This document shows positions 53,977 to 61,890 of a stretch of DNA of 64,000 nt, piece by piece. The notes below the pieces were generated by a model that was not told where the DNA came from, searched no databases, and saw only the letters and a list, made by a program, of their open reading frames with translations. Both the position numbers and the translations under genes were made by a program. The stretch's first letter is position 1. Every line of letters begins with the position of its first letter. Source of the DNA: Mesorhizobium sp. WSM4311 (lineage in GTDB: Bacteria; Pseudomonadota; Alphaproteobacteria; Rhizobiales; Rhizobiaceae); contig NZ_NSFV01000013.1 in NCBI RefSeq assembly GCF_002295115.1, positions 93,062 to 157,061 of the forward strand, given 5' to 3'.

Positions 53977-55152
53977 ATGACCAGGCAGTTCGTGTTCTCT
54001 TCCGAATCCGTCGGCGCGGGACACCCCGATAAGATGGCAGACAACATCTCCGATGCCATTCTCGATGCGGTCCTGCGCACCGATCCGAAGGCGCGCGTCG
54101 CCTGTGAAGTGTTGGTGAAGACGGGGATGGTCGTTGTGGCTGGCGAGATCACCAGCCATGCCCACATCGATTACAGCCAAGTCGCCCGCGATACGATACT
54201 CGATATTGGCTACGACGATGATGCGATTGGCTTTGATGGTCGACGTTGCGCCGTCGTTCTGGCCCTCACCGAGCAGTCGCCCGACATAAGCCAGGGCGTT
54301 GATGAAGGACGAGGGCAGGATCTCGGGCAAGGGGCAGGGGATCAGGGCATCATGTTTGGATTCGCATGCAACGAGACGGATACATTGATGCCCCTGCCGA
54401 TCCAACTCGCTCACCATTTGACGAAAAGACAGGCCGAGGTCCGGAAAGCGGGACAGCTTGGCTGGCTGCGTCCGGACGTGAAATCTCAAGTGTCGGTACG
54501 CTACGAAGGGCTCCGCCCGGTGGCGCTGGATACCATAGTCCTGTCAACGCAGCATGACGAAGCGGTCTCACAAGCCACGGTCCGCGAAGGCGTCATTGAG
54601 GAGATCATAAAACCGGTCCTGCCGGCCCACCTGGATACTTCGGGGATCAGATTTCTGGTCAACCCAACAGGGCGGTTCGTGGTCGGTGGGCCTGCCGGCG
54701 ACTGCGGCCTCACAGGACGGAAGATCATCGTCGATTCCTACGGTGGGACCGGGCGTCACGGCGGCGGTGCCTTTTCGGGCAAGGACCCATCCAAGGTTGA
54801 CCGCTCGGCGGCCTATGCCGCCCGGTATGTCGCGAAGAACATCGTTGCCAGCGGCCTTGCGGAGGTCTGCGAGGTTCAGCTTGCCTACGCGATCGGCGTG
54901 GCCAGTCCGGTTTCTGTCATGGTCAATACCTTCGGAACCGCAAGGATCGAGGAAAAAAGGATCGAGCGCCTTGTTCTCGAGGTTTTCAATCTCCGACCGA
55001 AAGGCATCATCAAGATGCTTGATCTCTTACGGCCGATATACCGCAAGACGGCGACATACGGACACTTCGGGCGTGAAGAGCCTGAGTTCACTTGGGAGAA
55101 GACGGACAAAGCTGACGATTTGCTGCGTGAAGCCGGACCGGCAGCTGCGTGA
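53977..55152 (+). CDS. metK: S-adenosylmethionine synthetase
   Basis: This 391-residue enzyme makes SAM from methionine and ATP. It has GHPDKMADNISDAILD, the GAGDQGIMFGFA hexapeptide region, and GGGAFSGKDPSKVDRSAAY for phosphate and K+ binding. The sequence looks intact. On a symbiosis island it may supply SAM for Nod-factor N-methylation or for other island methyltransferases. It is 57 bp after glyA and 100 bp before the kinase. Confidence 0.96.
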   Translation: MTRQFVFSSESVGAGHPDKMADNISDAILDAVLRTDPKARVACEVLVKTGMVVVAGEITSHAHIDYSQVARDTILDIGYDDDAIGFDGRRCAVVLALTEQSPDISQGVDEGRGQDLGQGAGDQGIMFGFACNETDTLMPLPIQLAHHLTKRQAEVRKAGQLGWLRPDVKSQVSVRYEGLRPVALDTIVLSTQHDEAVSQATVREGVIEEIIKPVLPAHLDTSGIRFLVNPTGRFVVGGPAGDCGLTGRKIIVDSYGGTGRHGGGAFSGKDPSKVDRSAAYAARYVAKNIVASGLAEVCEVQLAYAIGVASPVSVMVNTFGTARIEEKRIERLVLEVFNLRPKGIIKMLDLLRPIYRKTATYGHFGREEPEFTWEKTDKADDLLREAGPAAA

Positions 55153-55252
55153 GGGCGGCTGGATCAAGCGCATGCGGCAACCCATTTCAACTCGCGAGAC
55201 CACGCCCGGCCGGCGTGGCAAGAAGCCGGCTCGGGTTTTGGCGGAGATTTTG

Positions 55253-56266
55253 ATGCCGGATTATGACGTGCTTTGCATCGGCAATGCCATTGTCGACATC
55301 ATCGCCCAGTGCGACGAGGAATTCCTCGAGACCAACGGCATCATCAAGGGCGCGATGAACCTCATCGACACACAACGCGCCGAACTGCTCTACAGCCGCA
55401 TGGGCCCGGCGATCGAAGCGTCCGGCGGCAGCGCCGGCAACACGGCGGCCGGCGTCGCCAGCTTTGGCGGCCGCGCGGCCTTCTTCGGCAAGGTCTCCAA
55501 CGATGCGCTGGGCGAAATCTACGCCCACGACATCCATGCGCAGGGCGTCGCCTTCGGCACCACGCCGCTCAAGGGTGAGCCGCCGACGGCGCGCTCGATG
55601 ATCTTCGTCACGCCCGACGGCGAGCGCTCGATGAACACCTATCTCGGCGCCTGCGTCGAGCTTGGCCCTGAGGATGTCGAAGCCGACAAGGCGTCCGGCG
55701 CCAAGGTCACCTATTTCGAAGGCTATCTGTGGGACCCGCCGCGCGCCAAGGAGGCAATCCGCCAGACGGCGAAGCTGGCGCACGCGGCAGGCCGAGAAGT
55801 GTCGATGACGCTGTCGGATTCGTTCTGCGTCGACCGCTACCGCGACGAATTCCTCGACCTGGTGCGCTCGGGCACGGTCGACATCGTCTTTGCCAACAGC
55901 CACGAGATCAAGTCGCTCTACCAGACATCGTCGTTCGACGAGGCGCTGGCCCAGATCCGCAAGGATTGCCGGATCGCCGCCGTCACCCGCTCGGAAAAAG
56001 GCTCGGTGATCGTGCGCGGCGACGAGACCGTGGTGATCAAGGCGACCGCCATCAAGGAACTGGTCGACACGACGGGCGCCGGCGATCTCTATGCCGCCGG
56101 CTTCCTGCATGGCTACACGCAAGGCCGCGACCTGCAGACTTGCGGCGACCTTGGCTCACTGGCAGCCGGATTGGTGATCCAGCAGATCGGCCCCAGGCCC
56201 CGTCAGAATTTGCGCCGCGAGGCTGAGCAGGCGGGGCTGACCATTCCGGACGTTCAAACGAGTTAG
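55253..56266 (+). CDS. PfkB-family kinase, adenosine-kinase-like
   Basis: This 337-residue ribokinase-fold sugar kinase has the N-terminal GNAIVDIIAQ, the GGSAGNTAAG substrate loop and the C-terminal DTTGAGDLYAAGF signature with the catalytic Asp. Alphaproteobacterial relatives are annotated as adenosine kinase. It would recycle adenosine released from S-adenosylhomocysteine, which fits with metK upstream, although no sahH is nearby. GGAG lies seven bases before ATG 55253; the frame is open far upstream inside metK, which is a shadow. GC and codon use are higher than in the T3SS genes, so this part may be chromosomal in origin. Confidence 0.88.
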   Translation: MPDYDVLCIGNAIVDIIAQCDEEFLETNGIIKGAMNLIDTQRAELLYSRMGPAIEASGGSAGNTAAGVASFGGRAAFFGKVSNDALGEIYAHDIHAQGVAFGTTPLKGEPPTARSMIFVTPDGERSMNTYLGACVELGPEDVEADKASGAKVTYFEGYLWDPPRAKEAIRQTAKLAHAAGREVSMTLSDSFCVDRYRDEFLDLVRSGTVDIVFANSHEIKSLYQTSSFDEALAQIRKDCRIAAVTRSEKGSVIVRGDETVVIKATAIKELVDTTGAGDLYAAGFLHGYTQGRDLQTCGDLGSLAAGLVIQQIGPRPRQNLRREAEQAGLTIPDVQTS

Positions 56267-56331
56267 TGGCCTACCTTCCCGTTGTGCAGGCTATCTCGCC
56301 AGAAGCGCAATCACGGAATAGGGAAATCCTG

Positions 56332-57366
56332 ATGTCGAACATGATGAAGGCGCTTGTGAAGGCCAAGGCCGAACCGGGCATCTGGATGGAAGAGGTGCCG
56401 GTGCCGGAAATCGGCCCCAACGACGTGCTGATCAAGATCAAGAAGACGGCGATCTGCGGCACCGACGTGCACATCTACAATTGGGACCAGTGGGCGCAGA
56501 AGACGGTGCCGGTGCCGATGGTGACGGGCCATGAATTCGTCGGCACCGTTGCCGATTTCGGCGCAGCGGTCACCGAATACAAGGTCGGCCAGCGTGTATC
56601 GGGCGAAGGCCACATCGTCTGCGGCCATTGCCGCAACTGTCGCGCCGGGCGAGGGCATCTGTGCCGCAACACGCTCGGCGTCGGCGTCAACCGTCCAGGC
56701 GCCTTCGGCGAGTATCTGGCGATCCCGCAGCACAATGTCGTGCCGATCCCCGACGATGTGCCCGATGAGATTGCCGCGATCTTCGATCCCTTGGGCAATG
56801 CCGTCCACACCGCATTGTCCTTCGATCTGGTCGGCGAGGACGTGCTGGTGACTGGCGCCGGGCCGATCGGCATCATGGGCGCGCTCGTCGCCCAATGCGT
56901 CGGCGCGCGCAAAGTGGTCATCACTGACATCAACCCGGTGCGGCTGGCGCTAGCCAAGAAACTCGGCGTCCAGCATGTCGTCGACGCCTCGAAGGAGAAG
57001 CTGCGCGACGTCATGCCGGTGCTCGGCATGACCGAGGGGTTCGACGTCGGCCTCGAAATGTCAGGCGCCGCCCCCGCTTTCCGCGACATGATCGACACCA
57101 TGAACAATGGCGGCAAGATCGCCATTCTGGGCATCGCGCCGACCGGCTTCGAGATCGACTGGAACAAGGTCATCTTCAAGATGCTGCATCTCAAAGGCAT
57201 CTACGGCCGCGAGATGTTCGAAACCTGGTACAAGATGATCGCGCTTGTGCAGGGTCCGCTGGATGTCTCCGGCCTGATCACCCACCGCATCGGCATCGAC
57301 GATTTTCAGATCGGTTTCGATGCGATGAAGAGCGGCAGTTCCGGCAAGGTGGTGATGGACTGGTAG
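56332..57366 (+). CDS. tdh: L-threonine 3-dehydrogenase
   Basis: This 344-residue medium-chain zinc dehydrogenase has catalytic zinc ligands C42, H67 and E68, structural zinc cysteines C97, C100, C103 and C111, and the NAD fold GAGPIGIMG. It makes 2-amino-3-ketobutyrate from threonine. The usual partner kbl is absent. The product could end as glycine, the substrate of the nearby SHMT. ATG 56332 is chosen from the family N-terminus, 65 bp after the kinase gene. Confidence 0.94.
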   Translation: MSNMMKALVKAKAEPGIWMEEVPVPEIGPNDVLIKIKKTAICGTDVHIYNWDQWAQKTVPVPMVTGHEFVGTVADFGAAVTEYKVGQRVSGEGHIVCGHCRNCRAGRGHLCRNTLGVGVNRPGAFGEYLAIPQHNVVPIPDDVPDEIAAIFDPLGNAVHTALSFDLVGEDVLVTGAGPIGIMGALVAQCVGARKVVITDINPVRLALAKKLGVQHVVDASKEKLRDVMPVLGMTEGFDVGLEMSGAAPAFRDMIDTMNNGGKIAILGIAPTGFEIDWNKVIFKMLHLKGIYGREMFETWYKMIALVQGPLDVSGLITHRIGIDDFQIGFDAMKSGSSGKVVMDW

Positions 57367-57799
57367 GGATTGCCTTGGCCGCTATTCAGGAAAAGCTGAC
57401 GACAGCACCTCTGGTCCGCCGGACATTTTCCAACTAGGGGAACATGGCTGGGTGGAGAGCTATGGCTCCGCTACGTGCGCTCGCTAATCATATACGGCGA
57501 CGTATCGCGGCCCACCCGGTGACGGTCGATGGGGCAATTCGCTTCAGTCGATGACGGAAACCCGGTGAACCGATGCTGAGGCCCCGACGCGATCGTCTAT
57601 TTCCTATGATCTGCGATTGAGGTCGAGGTGTTGCCGCTTTCAGCGGGTAAGATGCGATAGACGACTTCCGGTACCCTTCCGGTCAGCGAAAAGGAAGGCA
57701 ACGAGCCGCATTGCCTCAAGCAAAATGTTACCAATAGTGTCCTGTTCCAAAGGGGATGGACAGGTCGTGCCATTCCGGTTCGGGGGAAGGATGGCGCGG
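57367..57799. other. Intergenic after tdh
   Basis: No recognised gene. A GTCGTCAGCTTTTCC motif (minus strand, about 57390-57405) looks like half a tts box but no gene lies downstream of it. Confidence 0.4.
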
Positions 57800-58300
57800 C
57801 TCAGCATGGCGACACGGTGAAGCGGCGATCGTGGAGCTTTATTGCGGCGTTGACAAGCGGCGCATTCTGGATGAGTTCGAGGCGGTAACCGGCTATTATT
57901 CGCAAGCGCGCGATCCGTCTTATGAACCGTCGTGAGCAGAGGCCGTCTGCGGGCAAGAGCCGCAGCCGCTGTTACGGCAGCGATGTCCGCGACGCGCTCA
58001 TCGTGTTGTGGGAGGATTCGGAGCGGCTGGGTCCGCATCGACGCTCGCGGCGGCCAGCGCCGCCGGGCAGGAATGAGTTCGCAGTTCGCCGCTCGGTGCC
58101 AGCCCGCACCTTCGGCGATTGGAAAGATCCGCCGCCCGGCTTTGTTGAGCGCATTCGGGCACGTCTTCGTCAGGGAGCTTCGTGCAGACGATGGTGCTGA
58201 CCGGATTGCCGCCGGCTGGACCGATTGCATTCCGCTCCGCACGCGCGACAGCGGCAATGTGATCATGGCGATCAAGCAGGCCCGCTCCCGGTTTCGCTGA
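57800..58300 (+). pseudogene. Integrase-catalytic-domain transposase remnant
   Basis: Broken frames contain RRILDEFEAVTGYYSQ and RLMNRREQRPSAGKSRS, then YGSDVRDALIVLWEDSERL, and later GWTDCIPLRTRDSGNVIMAI with KQARSRF. These are the start and the DDE-domain start of large integrase-type transposases. The centre is deleted. 58301-58688 has further unidentified decayed sequence. Confidence 0.65.
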
Positions 58301-58688
58301 CCCTGTGCTGCTGTTTGCCGGCATCCGCCCGCACAGGAAGAGCTTGTAAAAGTGCGGAAATCGAGGAGCCGTTGGTCGTCGATCTTCAGCCTGAACGCGG
58401 TCGTTTGCTGGTGCCGCAAATCGGCTGTTGCATGTACATCCCTGTCAGACGTCAGTTTTCCTCGCCTATTTTGGTGTCGAGCGCGAAGTGCTCCAACCAG
58501 ATTGCAAGGCTTTTTGGAAATGAGAGCGGCTTTGCGCAGGGCGCTCCGTTGTTGAGCATTCAAGCTACCAAGCCAATGACGCGCAGGTTCCACCAGGCTC
58601 GCCAGCCTTGAAGGACAGCGAAAAAAGCAGAGCACGACAGACACAACAGTGCATCAGGACGCCGCAGTCGTTGAAGATGGTGCGCTGC

Positions 58689-58736
58689 ATCCATACCGTG
58701 GATGCATTCGATCCAAATAATCGATTTGTTCAATCA
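58689..58736 (+). promoter_or_regulatory. nod box upstream of ttsI
   Basis: ATCCATACCGTGGATG, then a spacer, then ATCCAAATAATCGATTTG and TTCAATCA. It matches the NodD-binding nod box (ATCCAY..RYGGATG, ATCNAAACAATCGATTTTACCAATC) with few mismatches and the right length. The ttsI start is about 320 bp downstream. In other rhizobia ttsI is also under NodD and flavonoid control. Confidence 0.88.
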
Positions 58737-58760
58737 GTTTCTCGAAAGCTAACCCTACCC
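58732..58760 (+). promoter_or_regulatory. tts-box-like element fused to nod box
   Basis: AATCAGTTTCTCGAAAGC then TAACCC; it differs from the nolX box only at the first bases. It begins within the last bases of the nod box and points to ttsI. Confidence 0.65.
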
Positions 58761-59054
58761 TCTGTGGGAATCGGGCTCTGAGCCGCGACGCTGCCTTGCG
58801 AGCGCAGGGGCTGCACGTAGGAGAGATGATGCAACGAGAAATCGCACGCGGGTTGCTGGCCTCGTGGGTTCGCCGACCGGCGTATTTGAGCCCGTCAGTT
58901 GGTCCTCACCCGCGCCTATTGCCACCGAGCGACTTGCATGTCCCTCCGACTCGGACCAGTTCCGAGAGCTGCGACGAGTTGCGCGCCGTGTGCTCCGATC
59001 AGATGGCCGCCGGTGACGCGTTCGATGGGCCGTCCCTCTTCGAGAGGAGATGAA

Positions 59055-59741
59055 ATGCGAACGCTGCTCGTGGATCATCATGCGGATCTTGCGCGCGCCA
59101 TGCGACTTGCGCTCGGGGATGGCGGCTTCGTCGTTGATGTCGTTGGTACTCTGGAACTGGCTTCGAGTGCATTTTCTTGCGCCAGCTATGAAATTCTCCT
59201 GCTGGAATTGGCTCTGCCAGATGGCGATGGCTTGGGTTGGCTGAGGCAGTTGAGGACCCACGGGCATTCAGTTCCTGCCGTCATTATGAGCAGCCTTAAC
59301 GATCTCGATAAGCGAATTGCGATCTTCAACGGTGGTGCGGACGACTTTCTGCTCAAACCCATCTCTACCGATGAGCTTATTGCCAGAATGAGAGCCATTC
59401 TGCGCCGGGCGACACAGATGACCGACCTGAGGCTCGTATTTGGCAATCTCGACTTTGATCCGGTCGCCCGCCAGGTTTTCGTTGATGGGCACCCAATGAT
59501 GATCGCACGTCGCGAACTCTGTGTTCTAGAGCACCTGCTTAACCGGGCAGGCCGCATCGTGCCCCGTGCGCAATTGGAAGATCACCTCTATTCATTCAAC
59601 GACGACGTGTCTGCCAACGCGCTTGAAGTCGGAATTTATCGTTTACGGGGACATCTGACCAGATCAGGTGCAACGCCACGGATCAAGACCATCCGAGGCA
59701 TTGGTTACATCCTAGAATTGACTGACGCCTCGTCCGCATAG
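59055..59741 (+). CDS. ttsI: T3SS transcription activator TtsI
   Basis: This 228-residue OmpR-type regulator has a receiver domain (1-118) and a winged helix (about 130-225, ARRELCVLEHLLNRAGRIVP). The phospho-acceptor place is E51 (LLLELALPDGDG) instead of Asp, as known for TtsI, so it likely acts without a kinase. The acidic pocket is VDHH. Lys in LLKPIS is kept. AGGAG is six bases before ATG 59055; the longer open frame upstream is not used. It activates tts boxes. Confidence 0.95.
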   Translation: MRTLLVDHHADLARAMRLALGDGGFVVDVVGTLELASSAFSCASYEILLLELALPDGDGLGWLRQLRTHGHSVPAVIMSSLNDLDKRIAIFNGGADDFLLKPISTDELIARMRAILRRATQMTDLRLVFGNLDFDPVARQVFVDGHPMMIARRELCVLEHLLNRAGRIVPRAQLEDHLYSFNDDVSANALEVGIYRLRGHLTRSGATPRIKTIRGIGYILELTDASSA

Positions 59742-59767
59742 TTTGTCGAATCGAAAGAAGATCTATT

Positions 59768-61234
59768 TTGCTGATCCTTCAACATCCTTGCGCTGCGCTC
59801 AATTGGCGGGCGATCGCCAACAAGGTTACAAGACCTGCAGTGCCCCGTTACCTGGGCCATCTCCTCTGCGCGCTTATTGTGACTTTCCCACTTGGTGTCG
59901 CGGCGCAAAACAAGCAGGACAAAGGCCCGCCGCATGCGGCTTCGAATAGCATCAACGCCACGCTGACCCTTTCCTCTTCGCTCGGGGAGACCGTTCATCT
60001 GCCCGGGCCAGCCACGACCATCTTTGTTGCTGACCCCACGATCGCGGATTTTCAGGCGCCATCGAGCAAAACAATCTTCGTCTTTGGCAAGAAATCGGGG
60101 CGGACCAGCCTATTCGCCTTGGATGGCAATGGCGAGCCTCTCGCCGAATTGCGTATCGTTGTCACGCAACCGATCGGGGATTTACGCGCCATGTTGCGGG
60201 AGCAGGTCGGCGACTATCCCATCCGCGTCAACTATACGCCGCGCGGCGCAATCCTTAGCGGGACGGCGCCCGACGCAGAGGTCGCCGACACCGCAAAAAG
60301 AGTCACTGAGCAATATCTGGGCGACGGAGCGCAAGTCGTCAACAACATCAAGGTCGCTGGATCCCTGCAAGTTAACCTCAGCGTGCGCGTAGCCGAAGTC
60401 TCACGCAGCGCCATGAAGTCACTCGGCGTCAACTTGTCCGCCTTCGGTCAAATCGGCAATTTCAAAGTGGGCGTTCTAAGCGGAAGCGCTGCAAGCGCTG
60501 GGTCTGGTTCAACCCAGGGTGGCGGTACAGCAGAAATCGGATTCGACAACGGTGCCGTCAACGTCAGCGCGGTTCTCGACGCGCTCGCCAAGGAGCATAT
60601 AGCTTCCGTCCTGGCTGAGCCGAACCTCACCGCTATGTCGGGTGAAAAGGCCAGCTTTCTCGCGGGCGGCGAATTTCCCATTCCTGTCCTGCAGGAAAAC
60701 AGGCAGGTATCGGTTGAATTCCGTCACTTCGGCGTCAGTCTGGAATTTGTGCCGACAGTTCTCAGCAACAATCAAATCAACATTCACGTAACGCCCGAAG
60801 TCAGTGAACTGTCGACGCAAGGTGCCGTGCAAATCAACGGAATTTCCGTGCCGGCAGTTTCCACGCGCCGAGCCGATACGGTCGTCGAACTCGCCAGCGG
60901 CCAGAGCTTCGCAATCGGCGGTCTAATCAGGCGGAACGTCAACAATGATGTCAGGGCCTTTCCCTGGCTCGGAGAACTGGCGATCCTGGGACCGCTTTTT
61001 CGCTCGACCTCGTTTCAAAAAGAGGAGTCAGAACTGGTCATTCTAGTTACGCCTTACATTGTAAGACCAGGCTCCAACCCAAACCAGATGAGCGCACCGA
61101 CCGAGCGGGCGGCACCGGCTTTGAACGGAGGGGGCGCTCCGACGAATTCCGTGACAAGTCCCCCGCGAGACCGCGCTGCTATCCGTGCGGGCGCGCCAAG
61201 CGCCCAGGGCGGTCTCGGCTTCATCATCGAATAG
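59768..61234 (+). CDS. rhcC2: Secretin C-terminal half RhcC2
   Basis: This protein has 488 residues from TTG 59768, or 464 from GTG 59840, whose product starts directly with a signal peptide (RYLGHLLCALIVTFPLGVAA). The N-domain resembles CpaC/RcpA secretins (PGPATTIFVADPTIADFQ; KKSGRTSLFALD), followed by the secretin barrel (VSAVLDALAKEHIASVLAEP; RRADTVVELASGQSFAIGGL; ELVILVTPYIV). It corresponds to Y4xJ and pairs with NolW to make the outer-membrane ring. It is 26 bp after ttsI, same operon. Confidence 0.92.
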   Translation: MLILQHPCAALNWRAIANKVTRPAVPRYLGHLLCALIVTFPLGVAAQNKQDKGPPHAASNSINATLTLSSSLGETVHLPGPATTIFVADPTIADFQAPSSKTIFVFGKKSGRTSLFALDGNGEPLAELRIVVTQPIGDLRAMLREQVGDYPIRVNYTPRGAILSGTAPDAEVADTAKRVTEQYLGDGAQVVNNIKVAGSLQVNLSVRVAEVSRSAMKSLGVNLSAFGQIGNFKVGVLSGSAASAGSGSTQGGGTAEIGFDNGAVNVSAVLDALAKEHIASVLAEPNLTAMSGEKASFLAGGEFPIPVLQENRQVSVEFRHFGVSLEFVPTVLSNNQINIHVTPEVSELSTQGAVQINGISVPAVSTRRADTVVELASGQSFAIGGLIRRNVNNDVRAFPWLGELAILGPLFRSTSFQKEESELVILVTPYIVRPGSNPNQMSAPTERAAPALNGGGAPTNSVTSPPRDRAAIRAGAPSAQGGLGFIIE

Positions 61235-61246
61235 TGTCATCCAAAG

Positions 61247-61807
61247 ATGTTGCGTTTTATAATCCTCTTTGTCGCTCTGGCACCAAGCGTAAGTGGCTGC
61301 ACAAGCACTACGCCAGTTGATGTCGAACCATCGGCACCAATGCTTGTCCGAGAGGAGACCACCGTCCTGACGTTGCAAAGCCTGCGCGCTTCCGAACGGC
61401 AGCGTTTGCGTGTTTTCCTAGACAAGGCCAGTCGCGGCCGGTTCGATGCCATCCACCTCCTCATCAGCGGTTCGCCCCAGCTCAGCGCAGGGGTAGCCCA
61501 TCAGGCCAGGCAGTTGGCAATCGAAGAAGACAACATTCAATTGCGCGATCAACACGACGCCGGCTCAGTGCGAATTGAGGCGATTGTCTATCACGCCCGT
61601 CCGCCGGTCTGTCCCTCATATGGTGCCTTACCCAATGAAGAATCCTTCAAACAGCCGCTTGGTTGTTCGACAGGACATAACCTGGCCGTGATGGTCAACG
61701 ATCCGCGCGATCTGCTCGACAATCAGGCCGTCAAGGCCGGCGATGGCGATCGTGCTTCTGTACCAGTTGCAACTTACAGAACATTCGGGACGGATAAAGG
61801 TGGCTGA
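61247..61807 (+). CDS. Y4xK-like (CpaD-family) lipoprotein
   Basis: This 186-residue lipoprotein has a signal sequence ending in SVSGC. The rest resembles CpaD of Tad pili (LRASERQRLRVFLDKASRGR; CPSYGALPNEESFKQPLGCS; NLAVMVNDPRDLL). CpaD proteins help the secretin reach the outer membrane, so it fits with rhcC2, 12 bp upstream. It matches Y4xK of NGR234-type clusters. Confidence 0.87.
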   Translation: MLRFIILFVALAPSVSGCTSTTPVDVEPSAPMLVREETTVLTLQSLRASERQRLRVFLDKASRGRFDAIHLLISGSPQLSAGVAHQARQLAIEEDNIQLRDQHDAGSVRIEAIVYHARPPVCPSYGALPNEESFKQPLGCSTGHNLAVMVNDPRDLLDNQAVKAGDGDRASVPVATYRTFGTDKGG

Positions 61808-61890
61808 TACCGCCCTTATCTCGGCAGCACTCCTACCGGAGATTGAAAGCTTCCAATCGCGTCCTGATCTAAAATAAAAGGAACCGCTGG

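Noticed and set aside
57388..57410. Half tts box (GTCGTCAGCTTTTCC on the minus strand) after tdh
   Set aside because: The second half-site is missing and it points into the 3' end of tdh.
57640..58644. 334-codon minus-strand ORF after tdh
   Set aside because: The opposite strand carries recognisable transposase pieces; the minus frame has no family features.
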